Below, piece after piece: positions 1-11,840 of a DNA stretch of 64,000 bases. Position 1 is the first letter of the stretch, and the number at the start of each line of letters is the position of its first letter. The notes beneath the pieces were generated by a model. The model was not told the DNA's origin. It saw only the letters and a program-made list of their open reading frames with translations, and ran no database searches. The stretch spans positions 475,167 through 539,166 of the forward strand of contig KB722747.1 in assembly GCA_000349905.1 (NCBI GenBank), in the 5' to 3' direction. The stretch is from Volvariella volvacea V23 (lineage: Eukaryota; Basidiomycota; Agaricomycetes; Agaricales; Pluteaceae). The position numbers and the translations under genes are program-made.

Positions 1-1507
1 TGAACATAGCATAAAGATGCTCAAGAGGCGTAGTCCTGTCCGTGTCAAGAGTTCGTGTCCGTGTCCGTGTCCGTGTCATGAGTCCGTGTCCATGTCCAAG
101 AGTCCAGTCCATTCTGGTTCAGGAGGAAGGAGAGAGAAAAACGAGGAGGAAAGGAAGCGGGAGTCATCAAACAACAGAGAGGATAACGAGAAAGAATAAT
201 AATGAAATACGCAACATGATTGCCAATATAAGACTATAACATGTGAAAAAGAGTTGAAGTCTCAAAAGCCTGGTGTAACGTGTAAAAATCCAAGAATCAT
301 GATCGAATTGAAAAAAAAGGCGGCATGGAGGAGTGGGGATAGTGGTGGAAACAAGGGAGGCGGGGCGAGACGATGAGAGAAATAGGAAGGTACGAAGTGG
401 TATGTGCAAAAGAAAAAAAGTTCAAAAATGTCTTTGTACAAAGAGTGAAAGTCAGGGGGTTGATAAAAAAAAACGAGAAGGATGAAGTTAATGCTGTGCG
501 CTACCAGTACTGAGTGTGAAGAAAGGCTGGGTGATAAAAGGGGTATGCAACTGACCAAAAAAATCAAGAAAAAAACACAATTCGCAATCCGCGATCTGCG
601 AGTCAATATCGACACCAAAGCCGACATGGCTCATCAAAATGGTGCGTGGTAATCCGGAGGAAGGCGGGCGAGGGTAAAAAGAATTCCAAGGCCAAAGCGC
701 GCGATGAAGCTGTAAGAGTGTGATTAATCAAGGATAGACGATCAAAAAAGGAGCGTGTGGGTTTTTGTGGGGGTCTGTATGTGCAATACAGGACATTAAA
801 AATATGAAAAAGCCTGGACCAGTGGAGGCAGTGTTGGCTTGAAGAAACACCAACGAAATATACCAGAACAAAAGAGTCTGAAGTGGGGGCGAGGGTCTGT
901 AAGTGGTATGTGCGGCGATACGAGGTGGAGGGGCAACAGTAAATGCAAACAAGTGAGCTCTCCCATTTAAGACAGAGAGTACGAGGAGTGCGATGAATGA
1001 ATAATATAAAAAGACCAGACGAGAGAGAAAAAAAGGGGGTAAAGCTCTCCAACGTGGTGGGTATGATACAAGGGAACAATGTGTGTGGGGGTAGTGAAGC
1101 GGTATTTCGACAGCGGTGTGGTTGGTCGGTGGGCCGTGTGCAAACAGGCCAAAGCGTCGAGGTGAAAGCGGGCGGATGAAGATTAGGGTGGCGGAAGTAA
1201 TGCGATGCAATTTGAAGAGGGCGACGAAGGTTATCCGCCGAGCCAGAATCAGAGTCGATACAATTGAAACCCAAGAAATGAGATCGAGAAAACACGCAAG
1301 CGACAAGATGCAAGAGGTGGATGGATGCAGGCGAGATGGCGAAATAGTGACGATAATCAGAGCGAATTGAGTGATGTGTGAGTAATTGCGCGCATGGTTG
1401 AGGGAAAGGGTTGGGGACAGAGCATTTCAGCACAGGCCAAAAACTCCTTTCTACACGGGTCAACGATACTTCTGTCGTCCCGCTAACCCATTTTGATGGA
1501 TGTCTCG
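1..1507. other. purine-rich 3' flank, no gene supported
   Basis: No convincing gene is seen. The + strand is strongly enriched in A and G from about 120 to 1480, so the sense strand of the adjacent minus-strand gene is pyrimidine-rich. This makes long but low-complexity open frames on the minus strand (for example 603-1511) that read as Ser/Leu/Phe/His-rich text with no domain. A short GTGTCC-type repeat sits near the left edge. The stretch probably contains the 3' untranslated region of the membrane-protein gene that ends at 1508. Confidence 0.6.
43..95. repeat. short GTGTCC-type hexamer repeat
   Basis: Imperfect tandem copies of a six-base unit (GTGTCC and variants) run for about 50 bases, interrupted by ATGAG and AAGAG spacers. 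This is a simple-sequence tract near the window edge with no coding interpretation. Confidence 0.7.
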
Positions 1508-3115
1508 TCATCGATGACTAGGCCCTTCAGTTGTACCATCGGAGGCCTCCACCCTGACCCCTCTCGACGAACTAACACTTCTTATATCCCTCCCTTCATC
1601 TGCCAATTCTCGGTGCATATCCGCCTCTGCTTTCCGCTGTTGCTCCTCCTCCAACTGTTCTTCAATATTGTCGTCCGGTGCCCTTCTTAGCATCTTCCTA
1701 AACGCGTCCGCCATAATCTGTGCATCCTTTTCTGAAAATGGTCCCGGATCACCCGCACTGCCCGTTCTTGAGATTACTGATGCACCATCAGGCGATATCA
1801 TGCTATGCCCATCCCTTCCTCCTCGATCAGCAGACGCAGCAACACCGCCGTGTCCGACTGAACTGGGTCCCTTTGGCGGTATAGCCGCTGCTGCAAGTAG
1901 CGGTGAACCTGGTGAGTTCGCCGCAGCCATCATGGGTGAAGCAGAGCCCATAGAGTTACGATTGGAATCTGCGTCTGCGGCGTTTCTCCGGCGAATACGT
2001 CGTATTATGAGGAATGCCAAGATGCACATGGCAGCGATGGCCAGGAATCCAAGGACGACAATGACCGCGATAGCCCAGTGCGGAAAACTGGAGCCGCTCG
2101 ATTGCTCTTGCACATTTCCGGGAGTAGTGCCTCCTCCCGCTTCCTCGGACGAACTCGGTGAGACTGACGTCGTCGAGACGGTGGCCGTGAGGGACGCCTG
2201 AGAGGCAGACGATGCTGATGCCGATGCCGATGCCTCTGAAGCGGATGATGCCGAGGCTTCTGACGCTGATGATGACGCCATGGAGGCGAGGACTGAATCT
2301 GCATATGTAGTTTCTGAAGAGCATCCATTCGTGAGTAATTGGGGTGCTACTGGGATTGGAAGGGCAATTGAGACGTACGGACGGCGGTGAAGGTTGCCTG
2401 AGGGATCTCATTGCCATCAATCACCCTATCGCTGCGTATAATGACCCAGTAAAATGGATAGCTAGTATTTGTGCCACTCCATCTGTCTCCATTGTCTCCC
2501 CACCACGAATCGTTGACTTGTGCGGTTATGCTTCCTGCCTGATCAGAGGGATTGGTGACATTGGGGTAGTGCAAGATCTGTCGCCGAGAGTCGCCGTGGA
2601 AAAGGAAGATATCGACACGATTCGTCTGTGTGATTTCTGGTCGGCGAGAATTCCCTGAACGTCGCAGACGATTAAGGAAGGCGATAAGGCACAAGCGCTC
2701 ATGACACTTACAGACGAATGTGGCCCATTGATGTTGGGCAATTACGGTATCAACGGTCGGATAACACGAGAAAACATCGTTGCCCGAAAGGAGTTGGCAA
2801 TTGTGGAGCGCTTCGCCTAACGATATATAATCAACCAGGACGCCAAAAAGAGGAGGGGAGGGGACAGCGAAGCGGAGCAATGAGGATTACGGATGGGATG
2901 TGTGCGGAAGAAAACTCACCGACGAGGCCCTGGTCTGCAACAACCTGCCTAGCGACTTTTGATGTGGCCCCATCCCTCGTACTAACCTGGTCCAGCGGGG
3001 TATCATTCTGGATGCGTCTTCGTTTTGCGGATCGCCGACGTAGTCTGGGAGACGGTGAAGAAGCTGCTGCGATGGGGGTCTGTGCTGGCCAAGGGCTGTT
3101 ATGTATACTAGACAT
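1508..3115 (-). CDS. single-pass membrane protein with Ser/Ala-rich stalk
   Basis: Spliced gene, function not recognised. The likely start at 3115 gives a basic N-terminus without an obvious signal peptide; a different 5' exon cannot be excluded. Introns are visible near 2930 (donor GTGAGT), 2711-2659 (53 nt, GTAAGT to TTCAG) and 2373-2309 (GTACGT to TTCAG). The ectodomain before the stalk is Trp/Tyr-rich (NDSWWG, YPFYWVI). A Ser/Ala-repeat stalk follows (DNA about 2190-2285), then one hydrophobic segment (DNA about 2000-2080, AIAVIVVLGFLAIAAM) closed by RRIRRR, then a cytoplasmic tail of about 140 residues with low-complexity and charged parts. The order ectodomain, Ser-rich stalk, TM, basic stop-transfer tail is typical of fungal type I surface proteins, so a plasma-membrane location is inferred. 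Exon joins in the ectodomain read cleanly; the N-terminus is the uncertain part. Confidence 0.7.
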
Positions 3116-5995
3116 GTTTGAAGAGAACTTGGAAAGGAATGGAAATTGAAAGACAAAAAGTATTGAAAGGGGGGTGCGTCGGATAGGTAATAGCGGAGAG
3201 CGCGAATCTAGAGGGGGAGGAAAAGGGCAGAGGTGATACTAGTTGGTTTGCGTGCTGAATTAGGCGAGGTGCAACCGAATCTATATCGCATTACCCGGGG
3301 GACGAACAGTGGGGACCTCTGAGTCACAAGCTGCACCGCGATGCCCCTGCAGTGGTTTGGTCGACGTGGACGACGGCGACGACGACGGGTCAAGGAGGAG
3401 GAGTGGAACGAAAAAGGGTGGTACAACCAACCAATTTCAGATTCACACAACAAACTCCACTCCCAGAGACCCCAACCACCCCGCAGCCACACCCCGTCCT
3501 CCGCTCTTCCTCGCATTTTTACGCCGGTGTCGTGGCCAGCCAGTCACACACCGCTCTAAGTGCCTGCCAATTAACCGCTTTGCACCGGCCAATGTAGAAA
3601 TGAAACCCCATCAGAAGGCACCCATGAGCTGGTGGTGTCTGGGGTCCCCCAACCAGCTTCCGGACGTCCCTCCCATGTGCTTTTACATCATCCTCTAGCG
3701 CTGTCACACTCCGGAGGATGAGCGTATCAAAAGTCAGACCAGTCGGAGCCAGTAGGTGTCCTCCCTGGCACACGATATCAGGACGGGAGACCGAGAAGGC
3801 CCAGCGAGCATGTGGTCTTTCTCCTCCTGATCTTCAAAAATCAATCCCAGCGCCCAATCTACTCCCGGGTCGTGATACTCAGGGCCAACTTGTCGTATTT
3901 CAGGGACTTGGGAAAAGGGGAGAAAAACATTCCGATTGTACCTTGATTGACATTTCAACGCTCGCCTTGTTCCCTCTGCCCTTCAAGGTCCCCGAAATTC
4001 CAAGTTGGCTCTCACAATGACCATACGTCCTGGAATCCTCAATAGCCTCATGTTGTGGTGCTGGCACGCATTTGGCTCCCGATAAGCTATCTTTGCAGGT
4101 CTGAACCCCCACCCCCGAAACGGAAAGGAGGTCACAAAATTGGCCACATCCGCCCAGAACCATGTTCATTTCACAGGTCAGGCATACGCATTCTGCATGG
4201 AACCACCTGCTTTCCCTGCGTCGGACATTAGCAGGTGTCCGCAAGGGGACTGCACGCTCGACGTGTCCACAGGCCTAGGGCAGAACCACCCATCCCTAGT
4301 ACTGTGTCCTTGAAACCCTGCCCCGCCAGTGCATCTGCTCATCACAAGTCTATTTGGATATCGCGCCCAGGCTGAGGCGATGCCCTCCGTTCGGGCGCAG
4401 GACCCGTGTATCAGCGTGTTGCGATACTGGCTCGCCGAACATCACCAGCCTATATGAAACCGTCCAAGAAACAGACGTGCGTGTGCCTAATATTTCAGCA
4501 GATGCAGTGCTGTTTGGTGTACTGCGCACTGTACAACCATCATACTCCGCTGGTAACTTGGTCATCCGTTACTAAAAGCGGGCACACCACTGGACTCAAT
4601 GACATCACAGCAATGCCCGTGTCAACGCCGAAGTAGACTGGGGGTGGTCTCCAAACGTGGCGCAAGCAATGGGTAGACTAGCGGCCATACCGACACTCCC
4701 CCAACCTTCCCACTTTCAAGAATCGACAAGTGATATACCCATTGTAGGTTTTACTTTGTAGGTGACTTCCGACTCTACGCCTATCCCAAAGCCATCGGCT
4801 GTACCACCAAAAATATGCTTCGGTTAGCGCAAGACATGGCCCAGTAGATATGTTCACATAGCAACCTCACTCCCGACCAATATTGCGCCACCCGACAATA
4901 AACCCGTGCTCCTCACAATACCATTTATGTAGCGTAACTGATATGTACCAGCTTCTAGACTCATTTTGTCAATTATCGCGTAGAGTACAGCCCTAAAATC
5001 ACGTATATACGTACGGCGTGCGCGTAAGATGTAGCACAGTACCGGTGCCAATCAAAGAAGTCGAAAACATCTGTCCCAGTCTCCCCCCTCGTCAATCACC
5101 TGCCAATGTGGTCCCAGGCAACTTGAGCATTGACATCCCAGGCCGCAGAATGGACACCCGCATGGTGCGATGTTGTTTCGCATTGCAGTCCTTAATCTTG
5201 GCCATTTTGTGGGTATCACAACGGCCAGGCCCCCGACTGCCCGACCTGGAAATGTCAGGAACCTCCGACTCGGGTGGAGCGATAAAAATTGTGGGCAGAC
5301 GCACCGTAAATCTTTCAAGGACGCTAGCAGCGGCGTACGCGTGCGCCGTTAGTAGGATGGGGGAAAACCAAAGAGCAGTGAAGTGTACTGTATATGGCTA
5401 AACGGCCAAGGATGACCATACATCGTCAACTTCAAGTCATCACACACACATGCACATCATGACACTGGCCCCGGCAAGTCGATTGCAAGCTGCCACTGAC
5501 GATCCTCAGGCTCGGACTTTGCCTCGAGCCCGAGCGAGTTACTGTACTGGTACTGGTAACATAGTGAGTCTAGCTAGCTTAGGCCACTCCATAGTCCATC
5601 AGAACGTAAGTACCTCAGGCATCTGCCTCATGGCGGAACTTCTACTGATTCAGATAACGCGCATCATGACGAATTCGATGTGAATTCAAAGAGACCTCCC
5701 GCGCTTGAGCTCGGGCTCGCAAAGACCCGCAGCCAAGCACAGGCGCAAACCCGGATCCTACTGCTAATCTGTTGCAGCCTACCCATGAATATGTACACCG
5801 CACCCAAGCCTCATACGACACACAATTTACGAAGGAAATACAAGAAATGAGTCGTATCGTCGTCACATACATAAAGATCATACAACAGATCGTAAGCCCC
5901 AACGAGCGAAACAGCGACCTCCAATATCCCTTCCCCAAGCCCATCATATCCCAATTCCCAGCATAGATCCCTCCCAATACTGAATCCTGTCCGGC
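3116..5995. other. intergenic region with no intact gene
   Basis: About 2.9 kb in which all frames are short and no splice-linked series of exons could be built. It holds the promoter of the membrane-protein gene at the left and the 3' end of the acyl-CoA synthetase gene at the right. A Cys-rich minus-strand stretch around 3900-4244 faintly recalls a LIM domain (HAEC, LTC, later Cys residues) but is not intact. Confidence 0.55.
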
Positions 5996-8900
5996 CTACA
6001 ACTTGGCCTTGATACCCCTCTCAGACTCCTTTTGCTTTGTCCTTAACTCCTTTGCTCTTTCTCGCAATACTCTCCTCAACAATTTCCCACTCGGAGAAGT
6101 GGGTATCACATCAACAAACTCAACCCCACCTGCCAAGCGCTTATATGCGACCTTATTATCCGCGACGTGCTATATTTACATTGGGAGAGAATGGAAGGAA
6201 GGGTCGACATCAGGATAGAGGAGTTGGAGATTCAAAAGAAAGAACGAACCTTGATGATGGATTGCTTGATCCTTTCGGCTTCCTTGCCGCTCGTGTCCTT
6301 CTTTACTCGATCTAAAGCTTTTGCTGAGAGGACAACAAATGCCAATGGAACTTCTCCACCTATACCCAGGTGCCATTAGTCGAAATATTCTTATACAACT
6401 ATATCGTCACAAAATTGCGCAATGGTATGATATTTGCGCCGTTGTTGAGAGAAAAACGCACACCCAGCGCAGCATATACTCGAGCTACAATAATAGCGCA
6501 AGCACATGGAAAAATAGATACTCACTGTAATCATCGGGTACACCAACGACACAAGCATTAGAGACGTCTCCGTGGTCAAGAAGACATCCTTCCAATTCAG
6601 CAGGAGCAACCTGGAATCCCCTAACCTATAAATCGTGTTCCAAATCAAGTCCCAATCATATTGGCGGTAACATTGAACAGACCTTCATGATTTCCTGAAG
6701 AGGGATGAGTCATCGATACGAGGAAATTCTGGGTGCGTCAAACGACCAACCTTTAAACGATCCAAAATCCATAGTTCGCCATTCCTATCAATTTTCACTT
6801 CGTCCCCAGTCACAACCCAGCTAGTACTCCTTTAGTACGCCGTACAATAATACTCAAAGGGGACTAACCCATCAACAAATGTCTCCTTCGTCCTGCAGGC
6901 CAAGGGAATTAGACCAATATGTGGATTCGTATTGAGGTACATCAACGCACGCTTTCTCGTTGTTGGCATATCCCAACGCAACAGAGGGAGTTTTTATGAC
7001 CAACTCCCCAACTTCATCGTACCCTGCCAAACTTCCATCCTGTTTGATAACTCTGGCAATGGTTCCAGGCAACAATTGTCCAGCACCTAGATAAATAAAT
7101 AAGGAAGACCAAAAGATTCAGGAATAGGGGTGAAGGAAGTGCAAAATTGACAAGATCCGCGCCGCGACAGAAGTAAAGCGATGTAAGGCACGCGAAGCGT
7201 CGGAATCGTAGTAATGAGAAGTAGAAGAAAAGGAAAGAGCATAGAAGCACCAGCGGATGAAAAGATGACCGGGCGTTAAAAGACTGTTTAAAAAGCAGAG
7301 TAGAAGTTCTCAGACTTACTACCAGATCGTCCACGCTTAGTGTTGATAGGCCACATGGCTGTTGCTGTACATGTCTCCGTCATACCTATTTACGTGCGAA
7401 CAAGAAGATAAGGATTTTCAACAGAAATTCATGATAAAATTAAATGAACATACCATACGCTTGACCAACTTGAGCATTTGGCAGTAGCTCAAACAATTGC
7501 TGATTGACTTCATGGGACAACGGAGCGGCGCCACACATAACCATCCGAATATATCGGTGAAGTTCATAATTCTTGACAGCGGGATGCTAAAAGACCGACA
7601 GTGCAAGGGGTACCGCACCCGACAAAGTTGAATAAATTGGTCAATAAGCCAGACAAATAACTCTAAAGAGATTTACCCATCCCCCGAGCACCGTGTTACA
7701 ATGTACAGCGGAGGGGTGGGCCGGGGAAGTAGATATTAAACCCACTTTGCATAGTAGGACCACTTGTGGCGGGACGAGCCTAATGAAAAACACGAGGCAG
7801 AAATTAGCAAGTTAATTTTTTATGCTTTTGATCCCTGCGCATAACGGTGATGCGTTCTATACGCACATAAGATGGGTGATACGATGTCTTACGATGCTAT
7901 TGAGCATATCTACAAAATGGAATTTGGGTATAATGACGAGGGACATCTGAGTTCGTCATGAGATTGTCCTAAGAAACTTTTTTGTAAGGATTCTCGAGAA
8001 GTGAACCCACCGAACAATACAAAATAAAATGCAACTATGAAAGGTAAAGAAGTTAATTGTGCTGAGCTTCGTTACAGTTGGAAGATGAACCCACATTGAT
8101 GACGAGACCATAAATGTCTGACGACATCACATAGTCAATACAATGACTTCGGCTCGAGATGAATTACTCACGATACAAAGGAAGCACTAACAAGAAGCAA
8201 ATTTAAGTATCATGCTCGGCTCAAGAAAAGCATAAGGTACTTGCCTCCGATTGCGACGTCTCCCGCTCGGTATCTTTGATCTTCCCAAGCGCAGTAATCT
8301 TCATTGACCCTGTTGTGTGCAGCCATTTGAATCACATTTGCCATTATTGAGTAATGAGCGATGGCCACCGCCTGCGCAACGTGGAGCCAATAGTTAGCGC
8401 AAGTTCATCCGCAGTCTTGAACGATAGAACTGAGAACAGCACTAACCTTTGGGCGACCCGTCGTACCCGAAGAGAAGCTCAAAAACGCGAGCTTAGTTTT
8501 CGCCTCCCCTTTCGCAAGCTTGCGCTCAACGAACTGAGGTGGCAAGCTGCGCCCTTGCTCAACAAGCTCATTAATGCTTACAAAACCGTCGACTTTCACT
8601 GGATGGGAAGACTTAATAGCTGGCTTGTTAAACACGACGATCCGGTCTGGCGTGATGTGAGTCTCCTTTGCAGCTGATAAAACTGTGGGTAATGAATCTG
8701 GATGAGTAATGACGACAGTGGCTTTTGTTGCTTCTATCTGGTATACTAGTTCGTTGGCGGCGAAATCCGGATTGGCACCACTGATGAAAGACTTTGAGCC
8801 AAATCTGCGATGACGCCAAGGGTCTACTTGCTTACGAGATGACACCTCCCAGCTTGTGTGTAGCCCAAATCGCTACGGGATAGTCTGCATGATGGCCGGA

Positions 8901-9409
8901 GCTCGTGTGGATGTCTTGACAGGCTGATTTACTCTACTTACCCACGTGGTTGCGACTGAACAAAAGAACTGCAAGCAGTCGTTACTTCACCTATCATCAT
9001 GAGTACGCGTGATAATACACACCAACATCATCGTCCTCTGATTTGGAGTGTTGCGACGTGAGTTACATTATCCAACTGAGTTCAATTGACACGCACTGAT
9101 GCTGAATCTAGCCTTCAATGCATTCGCAAGGGCATCAGTACGCTCGCGCAACTGTTGAGATAGTTCACAGTAGATTGGGGATTGGTTATGGCCACTGGCT
9201 TCCAAGAATTGACCACGAACCTCAGTCTCACTGATCTTTCTGCCTGTCTCATCTTCGATAAACCATGGTGGGACAACTCCTTCATAGGTCGTCCCTTTTC
9301 CACCAATCCTCTTTGGCCTACTAGGGTGCTTAAAGTCGAAAATGAACTGAGGGACCGTTAAATCATCTGGAATGTTGGGTAACACCGCAGAAGGTGAATG
9401 AATCTCCAT
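5996..9409 (-). CDS. acyl-CoA synthetase / 4-coumarate-CoA ligase-like enzyme, peroxisomal
   Basis: ANL-superfamily adenylate-forming enzyme expected to activate a carboxylic acid to its acyl-CoA via an acyl-adenylate. Starting at 9409, at least nine exons join in frame. Signs include the phosphate-binding loop FLSFSSGTTGRPK (DNA about 8460-8500), a 4CL-like GGVIS-GANP segment, the HIYGLV region, CGAAPLSHEV, QAYGMTET, VVTGDEVKID and the C-terminal lysine motif PTSPSGKLLRR. The last three residues are AKL, a canonical type 1 peroxisomal signal, so import into peroxisomes is inferred; fatty or aryl acids are both possible substrates. One intron uses a GC donor (GCAAGT at 8244-8239). A TATA element lies about 150 bp upstream of the start. 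The residue order matches the family and no disabling mutation was seen; exact substrate cannot be read from sequence alone. Confidence 0.88.
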
Positions 9410-10513
9410 GATAGATGGTTTCTTAGTAACTTGTGCGGTTGTGCTTGGATCTTATGGGTCGGCAGAACGTCCAGGAAATTGGAACAAGCAAACAGAGACG
9501 ATGCAAAGGAAATGAGAGAGAAAAACGGGACGACTCTTTGTATGAAGAGCAGAACCCTTATATACCAGAATTGCTATTGGACGTGAATAAAAATAATGCG
9601 GGGAAGGCAGGTGCTGTCGGCTACCCCGTACGGCCCCACGTGCTTCAACCTTAACCCCAGTTACTTCCCACACGGTCTCCCGTCCCTTGCTTTGTCCGAT
9701 GTGGTTGTGGATTGTGGCATATCATTAGTCCTGTTTCCAGTGTATATACAGTCTCTCCTGCGAACTGTGCATCATTACCAATTTTTGTGACCAGTACGCG
9801 CACTCAACGATTGATAGGAGAGTCACTAATTTGTCGACATCGACGTCAGAAGGCTTGAAGTAAACCAAGCTCTAGCTCTTCACTCTATGAATACTCCCGG
9901 CGAATTTAAGTCGACAGTGTTCGCAAGCTTATGCTATAATATCCGACTGCACATCCGCCAGGGCTCGCCCGGCTTCCCGCCCACAACACAGAGTAGCCGT
10001 GCTCACCTCTTCTGCACCTTGAGACATGCACCGGCTTACATCGTCACTTTAGCTACAACTTCTGCCGGTAATCAAATCATCTGCAAGTTTTGACGGTACT
10101 TCTGTAGCCGGTAAGCTAGGCTGAAGGTAAATTGGTGGCTTCATCTAGAAGAGACGCTCCTCCAGGGTTGAGCTAGAGCATGGCAAGAATTCGCTCCTTG
10201 AACAGACGGGGCAGAAGCCTAGCTGATTTCCACGTGTTTGACGATTCCATTAACGATGTATATCACAATACACAGGTTGTTCCGTGAGAGAAACAATCAA
10301 TTGAGACAAAAGCAAAGAGATGAGAACATGCAAGGAAAACTGAGGTCAGTGCTGTAGACGATGAAGAGATTGAGTGTAAGAGAAGACGAGGTGGTAAGGT
10401 GGGTAGAATACACCAGATGCCAAATCTGTCTGTTTGTTGTGAAAAGCTCTAGGTAGTTAGTGAATAAAGATGATGATAATTACTCAGAGAGTCAAAGGGT
10501 GAGAACGTCCTGT
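9410..10513. other. intergenic: promoter of 4CL-like gene and 3' flank of carrier gene
   Basis: About 1.1 kb between two minus-strand genes. The left part has the TATA element of the acyl-CoA synthetase gene; the right part should hold the 3' untranslated region of the carrier gene. No coding frame or RNA gene is supported. Confidence 0.6.
9557..9564 (-). promoter_or_regulatory. TATA box for the acyl-CoA synthetase gene
   Basis: TATATAAG on the minus strand about 150 bp before the start codon at 9409, at the spacing expected for a core promoter with a moderate 5' leader. Called from sequence and position only. Confidence 0.5.
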
Positions 10514-11840
10514 CTAGTTCCCGGGACGGCGAGCGGATAGGTGTCTCATGAGGAGTTCATAGCTGGTGATATATTGAAGTATTGTTAGTCTTGGTGCAAG
10601 GGAAATGGGACATATATGACACACGTTAACATTGTAACAGCACTATTGGGCACTGTTCTGATAAGGTTGATCGACAAGCCTCTGTACAGCCCAGTCCAAC
10701 CTTCTTTCCTGATAAGATTCTTGGTGGTATAAACAATTCCACGTTTATCATGGCGATTGATCATGCCGTCAGACGATACATCCTCAGCCAACGGTCTACG
10801 CTGCGTTTGCAAACGCGTGCGGACTACTTCGTGAGGGTATGTCGCAATCGATGCCGTCATTTTTGATAACGCAGAGCACAGGAGGATAGTTTGACTTGGA
10901 AGCGGCTCAGCTGAATGTCGTTCTACGTCGGCGATGGGCATTTCAGGGGCGTCGTCACAATCTGCCAGCGAAAATTACACTCACGTGCCCATATTTTAAG
11001 TTGTTCGTAGAGTGGAAACTGGACTGCTACATGAAGGATGCCAAGAAGACTCGGAACCAGACCACGATAAAAGGCACGAATCCCTTCAGTACGATAGATT
11101 GTAAGGGCAGCATCTAGGGTATGACGATAACGGACTTCATCCACGCCTTGTGTCTACAATCACATCGCCTGTCAATCAGAAATGGGATAGCGTTATCAGC
11201 AACATCTCCGTACCATGAATCGCGTCTTGATGACCCATAGAGGATTGGTACAAATTGTGCTAGTGGCGCCTGCAGTCATGGCTGAGAGGATGTGAAGCGA
11301 CCAGGGATGCTCGCGCATTACAGGTTGGTATCCTTTGACTTGTGCTGCGGGGTATATGCGTTCGTGCGAGCTACGAGGGTCAGCTCCGAGAGGTGCCTCT
11401 CCGAATCGGGTCTTTATCCCGTCATATACAGAAAAATAGATGGCCCATGTGGGGAGATAGCCCAGAACTGTTGGTCCTAATCCGCGATAGAGGCCACGGA
11501 AGCCATTGGTTCGTAGAATAGTCTTTACTGTATCTGCAGGGTACGTCAGAAAGACTATACAACGTGAAATTAACGGGTCTGAACGCACCGAGGATGCCCT
11601 GATAACCCTGCTGACCCTGTATCGCTCGCTGTGCTTGCAGCTTGGTCTTGACAACATCAAGCGGACAAGTCGCAATACTAGCAACAAGACCGCCACCGGC
11701 ACCCGCTAATCCACCAATACCGATGCACAAGGGCGACAACGAAACCTCAGTTTCGGCAATGGGGGAGTGGAGAAAATGAAGTACGAGGAAGACTTACCGA
11801 TCATACTGTTTGCGGACCATTTGGGCTGGCGTGCTCCCAT
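10514..11840 (-). CDS. mitochondrial carrier, NAD+/nucleotide type (YIA6-like)
   Basis: Member of the SLC25 family, which moves metabolites across the mitochondrial inner membrane. Three repeats each carry the signature: PLDVVKTKLQAQ (DNA about 11630-11665), PLWVIKTRFM (about 11215-11245) and PHEVVRTRLQTQ (about 10800-10840). The phrase VPSLLGILHVAVQFPLYE after the second repeat is closest to yeast NAD+ transporters, with pyrimidine-nucleotide or FAD/folate carriers as alternatives. Exons are joined by introns near 11160-11215, 10925-10985, 11535-11590 and 10560-10615; the last exon encodes a short basic tail ending RRPGN. The first ATG in frame is at 11840 (MGARQ); open frame continues upstream to a TTG at 11936, so extra N-terminal residues from an unseen exon are possible. 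It looks intact. Confidence 0.85.

Noticed and set aside
603..1511. 302-residue minus-strand open frame
   Set aside because: It lies in a purine/pyrimidine-skewed tract that keeps several frames open, its residues are low complexity, and no domain or splice logic supports it.
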